Assembly: GCA_963693285.1 (NCBI GenBank)
Contig: OY848925.1
Coordinates: 4,876,932-4,940,931 of the forward strand
From: Xestospongia muta
Taxonomy: Eukaryota > Porifera > Demospongiae > Haplosclerida > Petrosiidae
DNA length: 64,000 nucleotides
Reading direction: 5' to 3'
Of the stretch, positions 15,301-29,378 are shown piece by piece. Each line of letters opens with the position of its first letter. The first letter of the stretch is position 1. Both the position numbers and the translations under genes were made by a program. Under the pieces are notes generated by a model, which made no database searches, was not told the DNA's origin, and saw nothing but the letters and a program-made list of their open reading frames with translations.

Positions 15301-18300
15301 TCGGTATGTTCCTCTTATTGTTTGTGTAATGATAATCAGTTACTATAAAGGAGTATACAATTTGAACATCTCTTGTTCAATTTGTAACAATTTGTTTTAC
15401 ATCTTTTAAAGACAATGAGAGTCCATTAATGGCATATAAATAGACAATAATAGGATACCTTTGAATGGACAGATATGTTGTTGGACTGGTTGTCGTGGAA
15501 ACAATAGACTGACTGCTTGTTTTTCTCTCTCGCTGTAAAATTTACATAACCTAAATTTGTTAAAGAATACCATTTTGTAATTTGATTATTATCAAAAGGA
15601 CTAAAAATATTTTAGCATTAATCGTTAAGCACATATAAGTCATAATAACGACAGTATTAATCAGTATTGTGTGTGTATGTGTGTGTGTGACTTGGAGCAT
15701 CTTAAGCAGGTAATTTATTGTCTTATTACATCTACTGTTACATGTATTAAATGACAGCTTGTGGGATTGTGTGATAAGTGGTAAGGAGGAGGGGGGGTGG
15801 TGGAGGAGATATGTAGGGGTTAATTTCATTTTTCTTTGTTTGTGCCAAGCTGACTCCCTAACTCCATTCATTACACAATACGTAGTGTAAATAGTACAAG
15901 TATCATATGGTACTATTGAGTTCAATGGTTCAATTGTTTCTCTGATATATTTAAAATACTGCATCAAAGAGATCAAAATACTTTTATATATAGTTGTAAT
16001 TGACTTAGTTTTATTGCCCATGGGATCATAGGTACAGTGGGATCTCTCACAAAGACTATATCTTCAGAACACTTGTCTAGTCCCATACTAATATTTTAAG
16101 TATCATACAACCTCAACCCTTTCCATTGAGAACACCTCTATACTATAAAGAGTTTCTAGTGTATCTACTACAGACAGTGTCCACTGTATGGAACATCTAT
16201 AAATGTAGAGATTTTGTGGCTTCTATTCTCAATAGATATTGTATAGGTACATGTATCATAGGTGATACACATGTAACTACCATTTATCTTGATTGTTATA
16301 AGCAGTACACATAATGTACTATGAATGGATTGTCAATAATGCAATCTGTGGATTGTGAATATCATAACATCTTCTTATAATAATTCTTGGAATATAGTCA
16401 TTGTTTCTTGTGAGAATATATTGATATTTAATTTTATAATTGTTTATTTTACCAGAAGTAAACATTTTATAAGTCTTTTCTAAGAGACAAAATTAAATCA
16501 TCCAAAAGTTATCTTGTCACAGTGAACCTCTCAACATTGCTCTCTGTCTCCCACCATTAGTCTTATTGTCATTGATAAAAATGCCTCAAGCTGCTTTGTT
16601 AATGAATTGGCTGTCAGCTGTCAGCTTTGCTATGTCTCCATTATTTCTGTCATTATGTAAACTTGTTGGAATTTAATTTTATCCCAAGTGTTGGCATGTA
16701 TAAAGACAGATACAATAATAATCTTTTACAATACCGCAAGTATTTGGTTTGCTGAAAATAAATTTTATATGTTGCTAACTGAAACTGTTGTATTTATTGT
16801 GATGTCATAATTTGTCATAATACATAATACTAGGAAAGGACAATGGAATGTAACGTTAATATCCTGTTTATAACTACTGTTTATATTTATAACCTTAATA
16901 TCCTGTTAATTAGGATAATGAAATCAATAGAAGACTGTAACTTTAACAATAACCTGTTTACCAACAATCCTCTGTTTGTATACAACATCACATGACTACC
17001 ACTTGTACACCAGCTGTACTATATTATTCCATTTATTGTACATATCTATCTATATATGTAGTTCTTCTATGACACATAGTTATTAAAGATGGATTTGTAT
17101 AATAAAAGAGACTCTTAAAGTTTGTTTGCCATGAACAGAATGAGAACATTGTTTTGGTGTATTTAAAAAATTATATCCGAATACTTGCTGTCACGTTAAT
17201 ATTGTAGTGTTGCTATGACAATACTCAATTATTTCATGTCTGGTTTTTATAGTTAAACATAGTTCTGATGATATCAGATTACATTGAAAACATGCCTATA
17301 ACCAGTACTTAATTGATCAGAAAGAAATATCAAGTGTTGGTCACTGATAATTGAGTGTGGTTTGTTACAGAATAAATGCTATAGTAGTGGTAGTAATAAA
17401 GTTAGCCTAATAGTTCACCATGTATTGGTTTTCATTGCTAGTTCAGGTATACCTTATGGGCATATAACGTAATGTTTAACATTTAAGGATAGATGGATGA
17501 ATAGATTGGTAGACAATGGATAGCTGGATTAACACAATGGATGAATGAGTGGGTAGATAATGGATAGCTGGATAGGCACAATGGATGAAGGGTAGACAAT
17601 GGATTGCTAGACAAACACAATGGATGAATGAGTGGGTAGACAATGGATAGCTGGACAGGCACAATGGATGAAGGGTAGACAATGGATTGCTAGACAAACA
17701 CAATGGATGAATGAGTGGGTAGACAATGGATAGCTGGACAGTCACAATGGATGAATGAGTGGGTAGGCAATGGATAGCTGGACAGGCACAATGGATGAAG
17801 GGTAGACAATGGATTGCTAGACAAACACAATGGATGAATGAGTGGGTTAACAATGGATAGCTGGACAGTCACAATGGATGAATGAGTGGGTAGACAATGG
17901 ATAGCTGGACAGGCACAATGGATGAAGGGTAGACAATGGATTGCTAGACAAACACAATGGATGAATGAGTGGGTAGACAATGGATAGCTGGACAGTCACA
18001 ATGGATGAATGAGTGGGTAGACAATGGATAGCTGGACAGGCACAATGGATGAAGGGTAGACAATGGATTGCTGGACAGACACAATGGATGAATGAGTGGG
18101 TAGACAATGGATAGCTGGACAGACACAATGGATGAATGAATGGCTATACAAATGGCACAATTGATGAATAAATGATTAATTATAACATTATATTAAATCA
18201 TAATATTATTTTATGTTGACCTAAGCTTATCAAGTGTCTCTAATAAACAGTATTTCTGATTATCAAAGCTCCTTTTTCAAAGATTGTTTTAATTGGCTTT

Positions 18301-21300
18301 TTCTCCTACAAATTAAATTCTCCACATCAATAACTTATTCGTATATTATGTCTAATGAGTGTGTTTTACTGTTTAAACTAATGATCTAAATAAGATATTA
18401 TTATTATGATATGGTGTGTGTGAACTATCCACTAATTGCATCATATCTTTATGAGAGCTATTCAAATTTGTTTACTGTTTATGAAACATGATACCGAGTT
18501 GTGTTATTTGAAGAAAAGATAGAGAACACCCTTCCTTCTTTCTTTTTCCCTCTCCCTCCCTCTCTTTCTCACACACACAAACACACGCACACAGTTCTCT
18601 CAATAAGTACTCCTTTTCTATTATGATCAGTTGAAAACTTACACTATTCACTAAATGATATATCACTATCATTACATATAAACTAGATCTTGTTATGTAT
18701 AAATAAAGTTGAAATGTGTTTTTGTAAACAAGACAAGTCATGTTCTATACATTAGATCAAGGATATTAATACTAGTCTTATGAAGTACAATATTGAGGCC
18801 ATACAATATGTAAGATAGCATTGTCTATACAAGTTATTATGTCACACTTTTTATGTTTACTACTTTCATTGGATTCTGTTGGGAAGCTGTTGGCAGTGTA
18901 TCATATATGGTTGTCTTAATATCCTTTCTTTATATACACAAATGTTAGCTTAAAGTGGTCTTTCCCTCTGTGAATGTTGTGATGTACCGTGTGTTATAGT
19001 TGGCAGTATATCAGATGTTAACATATTTTGTCCTTAGTCTGTTTGTACTGTTGTGGATCCTTAAATAAGTTTTCTAGCTTTTCCATTAATTATGAATCAA
19101 AATATATAATCTTTGTCCAATGTTTGGTAAGACTAATGAAGTTGGTTGGCATAAAATAATAGTTTTGTTGGTTGTTAGAGAATATCAATATAGTTAATAT
19201 ACAGTGAACTTATTGGCTAAGGAATTTCAATAGTTATGAGTTTAGTATGATTGTAAGGAGAGGTTTACATTAAAATATTTCATGTATAATAAATTCATAC
19301 TATTTATTTAATAATAAGAATAAATTGACATTTCACACTTAATATAATTTGTATTTTATTAAATTCACAACAGCTGTTACCTTATAACTTAATTGCACTA
19401 ATTTCTTATTATTTGACACATTATTATATACTAAACTCACATCTGTCAGACTAGGGGAAGAACTAATTACCCATAACTATTAACATGACTTGACAATTAC
19501 TTTACCAACATAGAATATCTATATAACTGATGTATCTTATAATACTCTCTGTGTAACTGATATGTGACGCTCTGTACTGTACCAATTGTAAATGTCTTTA
19601 TCTATTATTAGATGTGGTGTTTTATACTTACTACATTATGTCTCACTAGGTGTAGTAAGTAGTACTGTTGAGTTGTTGTCACCTGTTACTATAACAAGAT
19701 GTACATATCCTCTTGTTTAGAGTGAAGAATCTTGTTTGAGCTTGAAATTATGAATTTTTAAAATATTTTAACCATTATAGTGGATGTTATATTTTTAACA
19801 AAGGAAGATCACAGATTATTTAAGAAAAACTATTTTTGTAGCAGCTGTCAGAACATACTAAGCATCTACAAAGAGATTGTTGCACAACATCAATGATATC
19901 ATATTATATTAAATTCATGTTGAGTTCATCAAAGTCAATGTTTCCTGTGCTATCAATAAATATAGCCTTTGTGATATAGTTTGTAAGGCTACATTTTCCT
20001 GCACTTTATAATACCAGCTATAGTTTGTATGCCAGTTCTAAGAAGTCTATTGTTGAATGAACCATGCATGGTTGCCAATGATGTCCCGTGATTATACTGG
20101 CTTGTTTCTGTACTGTAGATTATGTTCTAGTACTTTAATGTATTGTGTATATGTAATACTGTAGTGTACTTTGTGTTAATTGTTCATTTTCCTGTCTCTG
20201 TACTTTAGCTTATGTATTTATATTATAATGTATTGTGTATATGTAATATGTTGTAATACTTTCTGTGGGAATGTTTACATTTTCAAGTAATGGGAGGTAA
20301 TGAGGTTCAATGAAAGAGGTATAGATTTTATTTATATAATACAAATTTTAAAAACCCCCACTTCATTTTTCTATTTGTACACCTAATCCTTTTTGTACAT
20401 TACATCTTCATCCTTCTATCTATTGTACATTAAGTCCTTCTATCTATTGTACATTATGTCCTTCATCCTTCTATCTATTGTACATTAAGTCCTTCTATCT
20501 ATTGTACATTACATCCTTCTATCTATTGTACATTATGTCCTTCATCCTTCGTCCATTACTACATTTATAATATTGCATTTAATGCTTACATTATAATAAC
20601 AAATTGTGGTCACTCTTGTTTCAAGCTTTTGCCAAGTACATTATGGATTACATCATAATGACATAATAATAATCAGACTACACTAATTCTCATACAGATT
20701 ATCAGATGATAATAACTAATAGTACATGTGGGTTATATCAATAATATAATATGATAATCATATAATATAATATAATATAATATAATATAATATAGTATAA
20801 TATAATATAATATAGGGTAATATAATATAGTATAATATAATATAACATAATATAATTCAGTAAAGAGTGTCATTGTATTAGCTTCCAATATTTACATTGT
20901 TTTTGTCCATTCACTGCATTCATCTGTTCATTCATCCATGAATGTTTTTGATTTCTCTCGTTACTCTCAAATAACACACCTTACAATTACAGGAATACAT
21001 GTGATATCTACATGTATTACAAGTGATATCTACATGTATTACATATGATATCTACGTGTATTACATGTGATAGCTACATGTATTACATGTAATTGTAGGG
21101 TGTGTTACATGTAACATCTACATGTAATATGTACATTATTATTATAATGATAACTAATTTTTACATATGTTAATTAATGTATTTATTTTTGTCCTAATTC
21201 AATGTACACATTGGCTAGAGTTAACAATACATTACAATCCTGTGGTTTATGTGTTTCTGTTTGTAACCAATTGTAATGTTGTAATGATATCAATTTACTG

Positions 21301-23147
21301 GTCTATTTGATATGGAGAAAAATAATTAACACTCATTATCTAATAATTGTGTGTTTTTATGCACAACCATTTATATACGAACTTTACTTTGGATATTATA
21401 AACTATTTTGCCCCACCTTATGAGGTGGTATGTAAGTATGTATTTTAAAACCACATTTACATGTTTTTATGTACCAGACTACATGTATATGAACATAAAC
21501 TACAAGACTGTTGTACATGTAATGGTTTAGGTTTATAGGCTAATGTTATCACATGGTACATCTACATGTCTACATGTTTTGTGGCTATTGATAGTAATCT
21601 CATTTCTATTCTATGATACCATCTACCTCTCCTATTAAATTAAGCTTGTATGTTATATATATCCTGTAGTGTTTTGTGGCGTGATAGACTACCATTCCAG
21701 TTACATATTACTAATAACTCTTGATTGGTGTGTTGGTGTTTTTAGAGTACACCATATTCATGCTGTGTGCTTTCTCTCTTGTTTAATAGTCCAGCTGGTG
21801 ATAATGATATTAATAACTTGTTTGTTCTTGACTCATTTGATGTAATTGCTATTGAGGCTATGAATATTATTAAAGATGCTCTCTCTTGAGTGTGGTCTTT
21901 ACAAGATCAATTTGTGTTATGACTTGAAGAGTTCATTTCTCGTTATTATCAACATTTGCAGCTGTTTTGTTACCTTGACAACATTGAAGTATAGCCCTAA
22001 CTTTGATATGACACCCACTCTTCTGGTTACTCCCATTTATAAAACATAGCTCCAGCATTCTTATCATCATAGCATTACTGAAGACAATGAAGAGTTCACA
22101 TTTCTTGAATACAATTATCATAAACATAATCTATTGTTCTCTATTTACCAATATGGGCTAAATATTTGCATGGATTGTTACATCTACATTAATTTTTACA
22201 ATGCCTATTTATGAAATAATATTTCCCACAGAATTACTAACATTATATTATTATAATATATTTACTTAATTGCTGACGACAGCATATTCAGTGGTGGGAC
22301 TATATTACAATATATATACATTCTATAGTAAAGCAGCTAATCTTTCGAATTTCGATACCATTCTCAATACAAACTTCATATGACAATATTAATAGATGAT
22401 ATGACAAGGAGATCTCCTGGGAATTTCAATAGTATAAATCAGACCATTTTTCTGTGTGAACTGTAGGCGTATATGTACATATACAGTGTGTATTATGAAA
22501 TATATGATGACTCAGATGATCTCTTGATATCATTATACTACTCTAATGTTTATATAAGACTTAACAATGATTTAGTTGTCTCTTACGTACCACCTACTAA
22601 GGTAAATAAACATCTTGTGTCTGTGTTTGTGGTTGTCTCCATTAGTACATTGACTTGACAGCTTGTCACTATGTGCGTGTACATGTTGCCTTAATAAACC
22701 AGATGTTTGTTCAATGAATATTGTTATACACATTGTTTTCTCTATGAATAATGGTACAATAACAATTAGATTACTTTACTAGTCTTAATTTTGTCCACAA
22801 CATACTGTTTCATACATGGTCATATGAGTAATTGTGTCGTTATACTAGCACTGGTTCTTATTGTACTACTGACCTCAGAATGTGACGGCATTCTTGGACT
22901 TTCTTGTATGTTACTACTCACTAACTGATAATGGAGGTTAATGTTTGGTGCTGTGATGAAAACATTGTTTTCGTTTATTTCCTTAAATGTTTGTAGATAA
23001 TATGTTGACCAATGTTTGTTAGATGTAGTTGGGTCAGTTGTTGACCTTGTGTTAAATCCTGTAATAGCTGATGTTGTAACTTGTTTGTGTTACATTTCTT
23101 GTAGTATATTGTATTGTTGTTAAAAGGGAATATTATTATATTTCTAA

Positions 23148-23203
<56 letters not shown>

Positions 23204-26200
23204 AGTAAGATTCACATTCTTGGATCATACCAGAACATCAGAATTGCTAGAAATGCCATCTGCAATTTAATATTGGGTTAGATAACATATAATGTATTAA
23301 CACTAACAGTACATGGTACAGTTATAACATATAATGTACTAAAAGTACATGGTACAGTTATAACATATAGTGTACTAACAGTACATGGTACAGTTATAAC
23401 ATATAGTGTACTAACAGTACATGGTACAGTTATAACATGTAATGTACTAACAGTACATGGTACAGTTATAACATATAGTGTACTAACAGTACATGGTACA
23501 GTTATGTCATAACCACATACATGTGGTTTCAGAACAGATGGACAGAAGAATGAATGGATGGATAAATAAGGAATGTTGACACTTGAATGAAAGGAAAGAT
23601 TGGTAGACTAGGTTAATGTGTAAACTCAAGTTATCAAGACAAACACTATATTTGTGTTAGTGTCACTAATTGTCACCCGATGTTTTGACAAGGCAAGCAA
23701 TAAAACAATTTTAACAATAGGAACCAAACTAAATTAGATTAGAGTGCAAAGTCAATTATAACAATGTTACTTACTGAAATGAATAATTTTATTAGTTAAT
23801 GACATATTTATAGACGCACCCAACCCTTTCTTATTTTATTATTATTGTTACATACGGCTGTTTTTCCTGTCCATCTTGTGGGCTCAGTGCCTCTACTGTC
23901 TTCCTAGAATACCTCAAGAGACAAGAGTCTGCTTATTGTGTACCTTAGTTTATATAGTGACATTGGTAGATCATGTTATGAGTTAAGTATTGTAGTAAAA
24001 TAAATGTTGTTAAAAGGTTAATGCATTTTATGATGTGATGAGCACATGAACCTGCTTTTGTCTACCTTATCTCACTGTATAAGTGTAGACTGAACTGTGT
24101 GTACATTAGACAGCTGTATATATAGAAAACCACAAAGAAATAGTAATAACAGGAAGCGTACATTTATCTCTCTTTTAAAAGAATTTATTAGCATTGTACT
24201 AATATAGTATGAGTAATTGTGTATGCTGTCTTCAATTGGACCTATGCAATAATTGTATCGTAAACTGTTAATGATTTTAGCATAATTTATCACCGTACAA
24301 ATAAGGACAACACTATCGTTAACTGTGTCATTAACAGTATAATATGGCGCCATCACATTAAGTGTATATTCAATACATATATTATCCATACGTGCTTACT
24401 ACATATTGTGCTTATGTCTACTGTGTATGATGCCATACAGCTCTACAGGAAGTAAGATTATTATATTAACAGTTCAATTTGCTTTATGTGCATCTTTCAA
24501 TTAGCAATTCCTTCTCTTTTTCCTGTTTTGCCAAAGGCAAAGAAACCTTACTTAAGTGGTAAATCTTGCCTCAGTGGTACTGTAAACCGGACAGTGATAC
24601 ATATGCTCTCTACAACTAATACTTCGTTTTACTCTCTATTTATCAGCTGAAAGATATCAGTACAAGTGTCCGAATTATTTCCATTCACTTGTGAAGTTTA
24701 TATTGGCTTTGTCCTCTTTTAATTGAACCATATAATTATAAACCATTTGTATTGACATAACTGAAATATTTAGTGATCAATGGACTGTGATAAAAGTCTC
24801 CAGTGCTTACACGCACACACACAAAACACGCATACACAGAGAGAGACAACCAGACAGACACGCTTACTGACATGGAGGAGAGAAATGTATAAGTGGTAAT
24901 TATAAATATAAGTATGTTTCTCCTTTGTGTGTGTATCACTAATACTGAAAGTATCTGGAATTAACACTATAAGGAAGAAACCCATAGAAATGGTTTACAT
25001 ATGGTATCTCACTTGTAAATATAAGTGGTAGGTAGCTCTATAAATGGCATGATTGTCACAGCGATTATACCACCTTTATAAAAGAATTTTATACTGTACC
25101 ATATTAGATATGGTGTCTCTTTCTCCTTCACATGTGTATATTTTTGTACTCAAGCTTTGTCTATATGTTACACTGAGTCACATTGTTCAATCTCTATTGT
25201 CATAGTCTGAGTTATTTGAGCCCTCTAGCTGTAGTGACTGGTCTACTTGATACAAAAATGTAATTAGCATTTTGTTGACATTATCATTGTTAATGTATTT
25301 TGACTGTCGTGACTTTGATATCTGTACCAGGAGTTTTTTAACTGACACTATTTGTATCAACGTGAAAGCAACACCATCAGCTGGTAAATTATTGAATTAG
25401 ATGAAATTAAATCTGCATTCATAGCAATCTTGTAATAGATATAATATCTGTGGTCGGTACTACCGATGCTTCCTTTATAAACTTATTTCAGTAATTATTG
25501 CCAATAAAATGATATCACAGACTGTGTTATGAATACAACATATTGATGTAGTATTTGCTATTCTTAACAAGTTTATAATAAATGATTTATTAAATAAACT
25601 GGAAATATTTATCAATCTCTTTATAGATATTTAAATGACTTTAAATGAAAATAAATATTATGCTGGAATTAAATAATTTGACCAAACAACTACTTAATTC
25701 AAGTTTAATTAACTAGGTATTAATTAATTTATTCTATTTATAGAAAAGGTAACCATTTATAGATATACGTATTGGGAATGTAGAGCTAATCAAGTGTGTA
25801 ATGTTGTGAATTTGTGTCTACTAGACCATGTCCTCAAATGTGTGTGAGTTGGCACTGACAAACTCATTTAATTAGATCTTTTTTACCTTCTCTTATAAAC
25901 TGCCTAATAAATCAAATTTAACTCTTTGTACAAAATTTAATCTTGTCATAGTGTACCAATATCACCTTGCTCGATACTTTTAATAGTTACAATGTGTGAT
26001 GTCTGGTTGTGTTAACTTTATAATGTAAATCTGTTTCTTTGGTTTTATTTTCAATTACAAGATACCAAATACTTTATTAAAAATTCCTATTCATTTAGTA
26101 CGAGTCTCCAATTCATGTATTTTACAATTTCAAACAATAGTTGTATTAACAACACTGCCATAAGTCTCTATATAAATTCATGTATTAAAACTCATTGAAG

Positions 26201-29200
26201 TCGGTTAGTTAGACTGTGATGTGTGGGAGGGTAATGACCCAGCCCTGTTCGTGGGGTTGGCTGCCTTCCAGGTAGTTTCTTTCATCTGTCATGACTACAT
26301 CTAAATACAAACAAATAGAAAGTGTAGACTGTTTTGTTATAATGACAGAAGATGGTTTATATAGGACAGTGCATTTTGTTATTTAAGTTTCTTTTGACTT
26401 TATTAGTGTTTTGCGTGTTTAGGCAAAAATCAGTTTGGATAGACAAATGGATAAATGGATGGATGGATGGATGGATGGATGGATGGATGGATGGATGGAT
26501 GGATGGATGGATGGATGGGCAGTCAATGTGTGGCAGCTGATGGATAGATAGAACGATAAATGGACAGATGTATTAAAACAATGAATTAGCTAACAAGATT
26601 AATGGCAACCCAACACTTGTCAGTTTTCATTATTTGCCATTAGTTGTGAAGTCATAACAGTTTGCAGAGTTGAAGTCTAGTTCTAACCATGTTTAGTCAC
26701 AACTACCCCCACTCAACGTTATCTTTATGCATAGTGAACCAAACAAAGTATAAACTAATCCATCTTCTCCCACATTTTATCAACTGTAAGAATAATCATG
26801 AAAGACTAGTATACATTTATACCTTATTTGTTAGAAGAAAGCATCTGATATATGGCGTGCTGTTTGTAACAAAGTAATAATATATGGTATATGCATTATA
26901 AAAGTATAGTGTATATATTATAGTGTTATAGTGTATGTATTATAGCATTATAGACTTATAGTATTATAATATATATATTATAGCATTATAGTATATACAT
27001 TATAGCATTATAGTATATACATTATAGCATTATAGTGCATACATTATAGCATTATAATACATACATTATAGCATTATAGTGTATACATTATAGCATTATA
27101 ATACATACATTATAGCATTATAGTGTATACATTATAGCATTATAATACATACATTATAACATTATAGTGTATACATTATATTGTATACATTATAGCATTA
27201 TAGTATATATGCATTTTGTGTTATAGTTTATCTATTTTGCTTATATTTTATACATTATAACCCTAAACACTAAATGTCATGCACTATAACATAAAATACA
27301 TACATTGTAATGCTATAATGTATACTATAATGCTATAACATTATAGGATATTACTTTGTTATAAAGGGCATGGCAACTGATAAGGGTCAGTCTTGGGATT
27401 GGTAAAGATATTCACAAATGATGTGTGGTTACCAATGTAATAACTTACCCAGAATAATATAATACTAAGGGAAGATCCAACTCATGACCACATTTCTTAG
27501 TAGTGATGTGGTTCATTAATCTCATGAGACTGTTTCCTCTTGCTTATCCTGTTTGCATTACATATCAGTATGTGTTATGTTATACTAGCCTTATATTAAC
27601 TGATATTGAAGATATTGGGAGCCTTTGAGACATTAGTAAGAAACCTCTGTGTATATTTCTTGTTCTGGGATGGAGAGGGATGTTTAGATAGATGGATGGA
27701 TGGAATGATAAACAGACAGATGGATCAATAAATTTGTGTCATAGTGTTAGATGTTTAATTAGATTTGTCAATCAATTTGTCTGATATTTAACTAATTACT
27801 CTAAAATAGTATTGTCTCTGATATTTATAATGTCATTAAAACACATTGGATGAGTTCTATCGATACTCAAATCAATGTGACCATTCATCGACTATATTTG
27901 CTAATGCAGTGATCATGTTATTCCAAAAGGATTGCCTCCATTATAAAACTAGTTTTATTACATTCTCATACCTAGTTAATAAACTACAAGTTACCAAGTA
28001 AATGTCTAATTATTAGTTAATAACTATTAATAACTAGAAGATAAAAAAACCCGGTAATGTGTATTGTATTGTAGCGTATATTTATTGCTAATAGCTACAG
28101 GATTGTGTATAACGATATTTGTTTAATTTAATATACCATTATGATAACATATTATCGTTTAGTTTTTATCACTGCTAGAAGTATATCATCTTGAAACTAA
28201 AAAAAAACATTAAAGTATAGATATGAAAATTTTGTACTATTTTTGAAAACTTATTTTGGCAACACATTATGTTTGTCTTTCTCTTTGTGTTTTGTTGTAC
28301 GCGCTATCTCTACTATTATTACTTGCAAACGATGTGTTATTTCTACCCGCTATTACTTGCAAAGTACAGGTGCACTTTGTTATTTAGCTTGTAAACACTT
28401 ACAACAAGAGGATGTTATCAACTATACATCATCAGTCTCCCAGTCCAGTCAATTTGTCTGCTAAAGTCATGTCATTATATACATTCTTTTGTCTGCTTTT
28501 TTGGAATGCAATATCTCTCATGTATATTTTAGTCATAGTCAGGACTAGTAGCTAGGCGGGTTCCATTAGTGTCATTTAAAGAATGATAACTTCTGTGCAC
28601 CATATTGACAATAGTATTTACTTATAGAGGACTGTACTATGCTCCTGAATAGATTGAACAAAAGGTCAAATTAACTCTAAAGGCTTGCACCATTCAGATT
28701 CTGTTAACAAACATGACATTGACACAATTCCAGTTTCTTTCTTGTTGTTAGTATAAGTAATCCTTTAGTAGAGGAAGACAATATTGTTGTTGGGATAATA
28801 TGACTTGAATGCTTTGATTATTATTGTTGTATACGGCTCGGGAAATGCTTACAATGAAGGAAGTACATATAGAGATAGCCTTGTCTAGATTTGGGCATAG
28901 ATAATCAATTTTATTCTCAATAATTTGGTAATGAGGAGTTATTATAACTGAGACATGTGTTCAGATTAGATGTTGTGATCACTCAAGGGATTAATGCTAC
29001 TCCTGTTCTGTATGTGCGTATGTCACCATTAGATATTATACAATAAACATATCATATTTAATATAGTACAATGAACATACCATATCTAGTATAGTACAGT
29101 AAACATGTCATGGGATGAAATGGTAGTAGCTAATTGTTAATTTTAGTCTCATACTGACACTAAGTTAATAATAACGTAAGCTACTGTCTCTCACTGTTTG

Positions 29201-29378
29201 TGTTGCATTCTTAACATGTTATGTGGTTACAATGAAAGTGAAGTTACATTAACATTTTGTTAACACCATCTCTTTGGAATTTTAGTATACATCTGTTGTT
29301 TTCCCCACAGGAAGTCCACCATCGAAAGTGTATGGACAAATGCGTGCCTTAGCAAGCAGATCAGCTGAAAAATTCTAA
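12307..29378 (+). CDS. PNO1: PNO1 (Rrp20/Dim2), KH-domain ribosome assembly factor, with two giant introns
   Basis: RNA-binding partner of the NOB1 nuclease, needed for 18S rRNA 3' end maturation in pre-40S particles. Eight exons: 12307-12325, 12435-12598, 12652-12801, 13031-13114, 13448-13508, 13686-13803, 23206-23276 and 29311-29378, giving 244 residues (human 252). The first 60 residues are charged, with a basic patch ([10 protein letters not shown]). The double KH fold follows: [37 protein letters not shown], then the signature [17 protein letters not shown] with GTGGKTKF, and the tail [18 protein letters not shown]. Exons 7 and 8 are short, but they continue the protein exactly in phase and match human HILGSFQNIKMARTAICNL and GNPPSKVYG. 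So introns 6 (9,402 bp) and 7 (6,034 bp) are real or an assembly artefact, not gene ends. Confidence 0.93.
17480..18170. repeat. Higher-order minisatellite in PNO1 intron 6
   Basis: About 690 bp of tandem ATGGATGAATGAGTGGGTAG and AATGGATAGCTGGACAGGCA type units. A long subunit of about 44 bp alternates with a short one of about 39 bp (GATGAAGGGTAGACAATGGA plus TTGCTAGACAAAC), giving a composite repeat of about 83 bp. Copies differ by few bases, so the array is young or homogenised. Reading frames across it are repeat artefacts. Confidence 0.92.
20395..20560. repeat. Minisatellite with CTTCTATCTATTGTACATTA unit
   Basis: Five or more copies of a 24-bp unit (CTTCTATCTATTGTACATTA plus AGTC or TGTC), some extended by CTTCATC, in PNO1 intron 6. 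Confidence 0.85.
20751..20857. repeat. (ATAAT)n microsatellite
   Basis: Near-uninterrupted TATAA/ATAAT pentanucleotide repeats with a few G and C changes (tatagt, tataggg), in PNO1 intron 6. Confidence 0.92.
20990..21130. repeat. TACATGTATTACATGTGATATC repeat cluster
   Basis: Four or five near copies of a unit of about 23 bp containing the palindromic core ACATGT (ctacatgtattaca). The cluster is flanked by a locally inverted pair, TTACAATTACAGG near 20981 and TTACATGTAATTGTAGG near 21080. Confidence 0.7.
23150..23201 (+). repeat. (TC)n microsatellite at PNO1 exon 7 acceptor
   Basis: About 50 bp of pure TC dinucleotide ends in CTCAG at 23205, directly before exon 7. It forms the polypyrimidine tract of the 9.4-kb intron. 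Confidence 0.93.
23280..23512. repeat. 36-bp minisatellite just 3' of PNO1 exon 7
   Basis: About six copies of a 35-36-bp unit (TAACAGTACATGGTACAGTT followed by ATAACATATAGTGTAC). It begins within a few bases of the exon 7 donor. Each unit holds a near-palindromic GTACATGGTAC. Confidence 0.88.
26453..26520. repeat. (GATG)n microsatellite
   Basis: About 15 tandem copies of the tetranucleotide ATGG/GATG in PNO1 intron 7; the same motif appears degenerately elsewhere in the window. Confidence 0.95.
26880..27215. repeat. 22-bp AT-rich minisatellite
   Basis: More than ten copies of ATTATAGTGTATACATTATA-type units in two alternating variants (TATAGTGTATACAT and TATAATACATACAT joined by TATAGCAT). 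Confidence 0.9.

Larger units (their letters stand above)
13804..23205 (+). other. PNO1 intron 6 (9.4 kb), no gene seen
   Basis: AT-rich non-coding sequence between PNO1 exons 6 and 7. Reading frames inside are short or come from repeats. It contains minisatellites at 17480-18170, 20395-20560 and 20995-21130, an AT microsatellite at 20751-20857 and a mixed CT/CA tract at 18537-18593. It ends in a CT array (23150-23200) against the acceptor. I found no transposase, reverse transcriptase or recognisable RNA gene. Confidence 0.75.
23277..29310 (+). other. PNO1 intron 7 (6.0 kb), no gene seen
   Basis: AT-rich non-coding sequence between PNO1 exons 7 and 8. It holds minisatellites at 23280-23512 and 26880-27215 and an ATGG microsatellite at 26453-26517. 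The longest open frames (24072-24389 minus, 28243-28464 plus) lack recognisable domains and I do not call them genes. Confidence 0.7.

Noticed and set aside
15560..16021. 153-codon minus-strand frame in PNO1 intron 6
   Set aside because: Composition follows the local AT-rich background, includes a GT/CA repeat translated as THTHTHT, and shows no domain.
17476..18128. Minus-strand frames rich in [14 protein letters not shown] repeats
   Set aside because: They read through a minisatellite in PNO1 intron 6; no start context, splice signals or homology.
17480..27215. CRISPR-like regularly spaced repeats
   Set aside because: Repeats are directly tandem minisatellites without unique spacers, in a eukaryotic intron.
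28243..28464. 73-codon plus-strand frame in PNO1 intron 7 with a signal-like N-terminus
   Set aside because: Short, no ATG-context or homology support; expected by chance in 6 kb.
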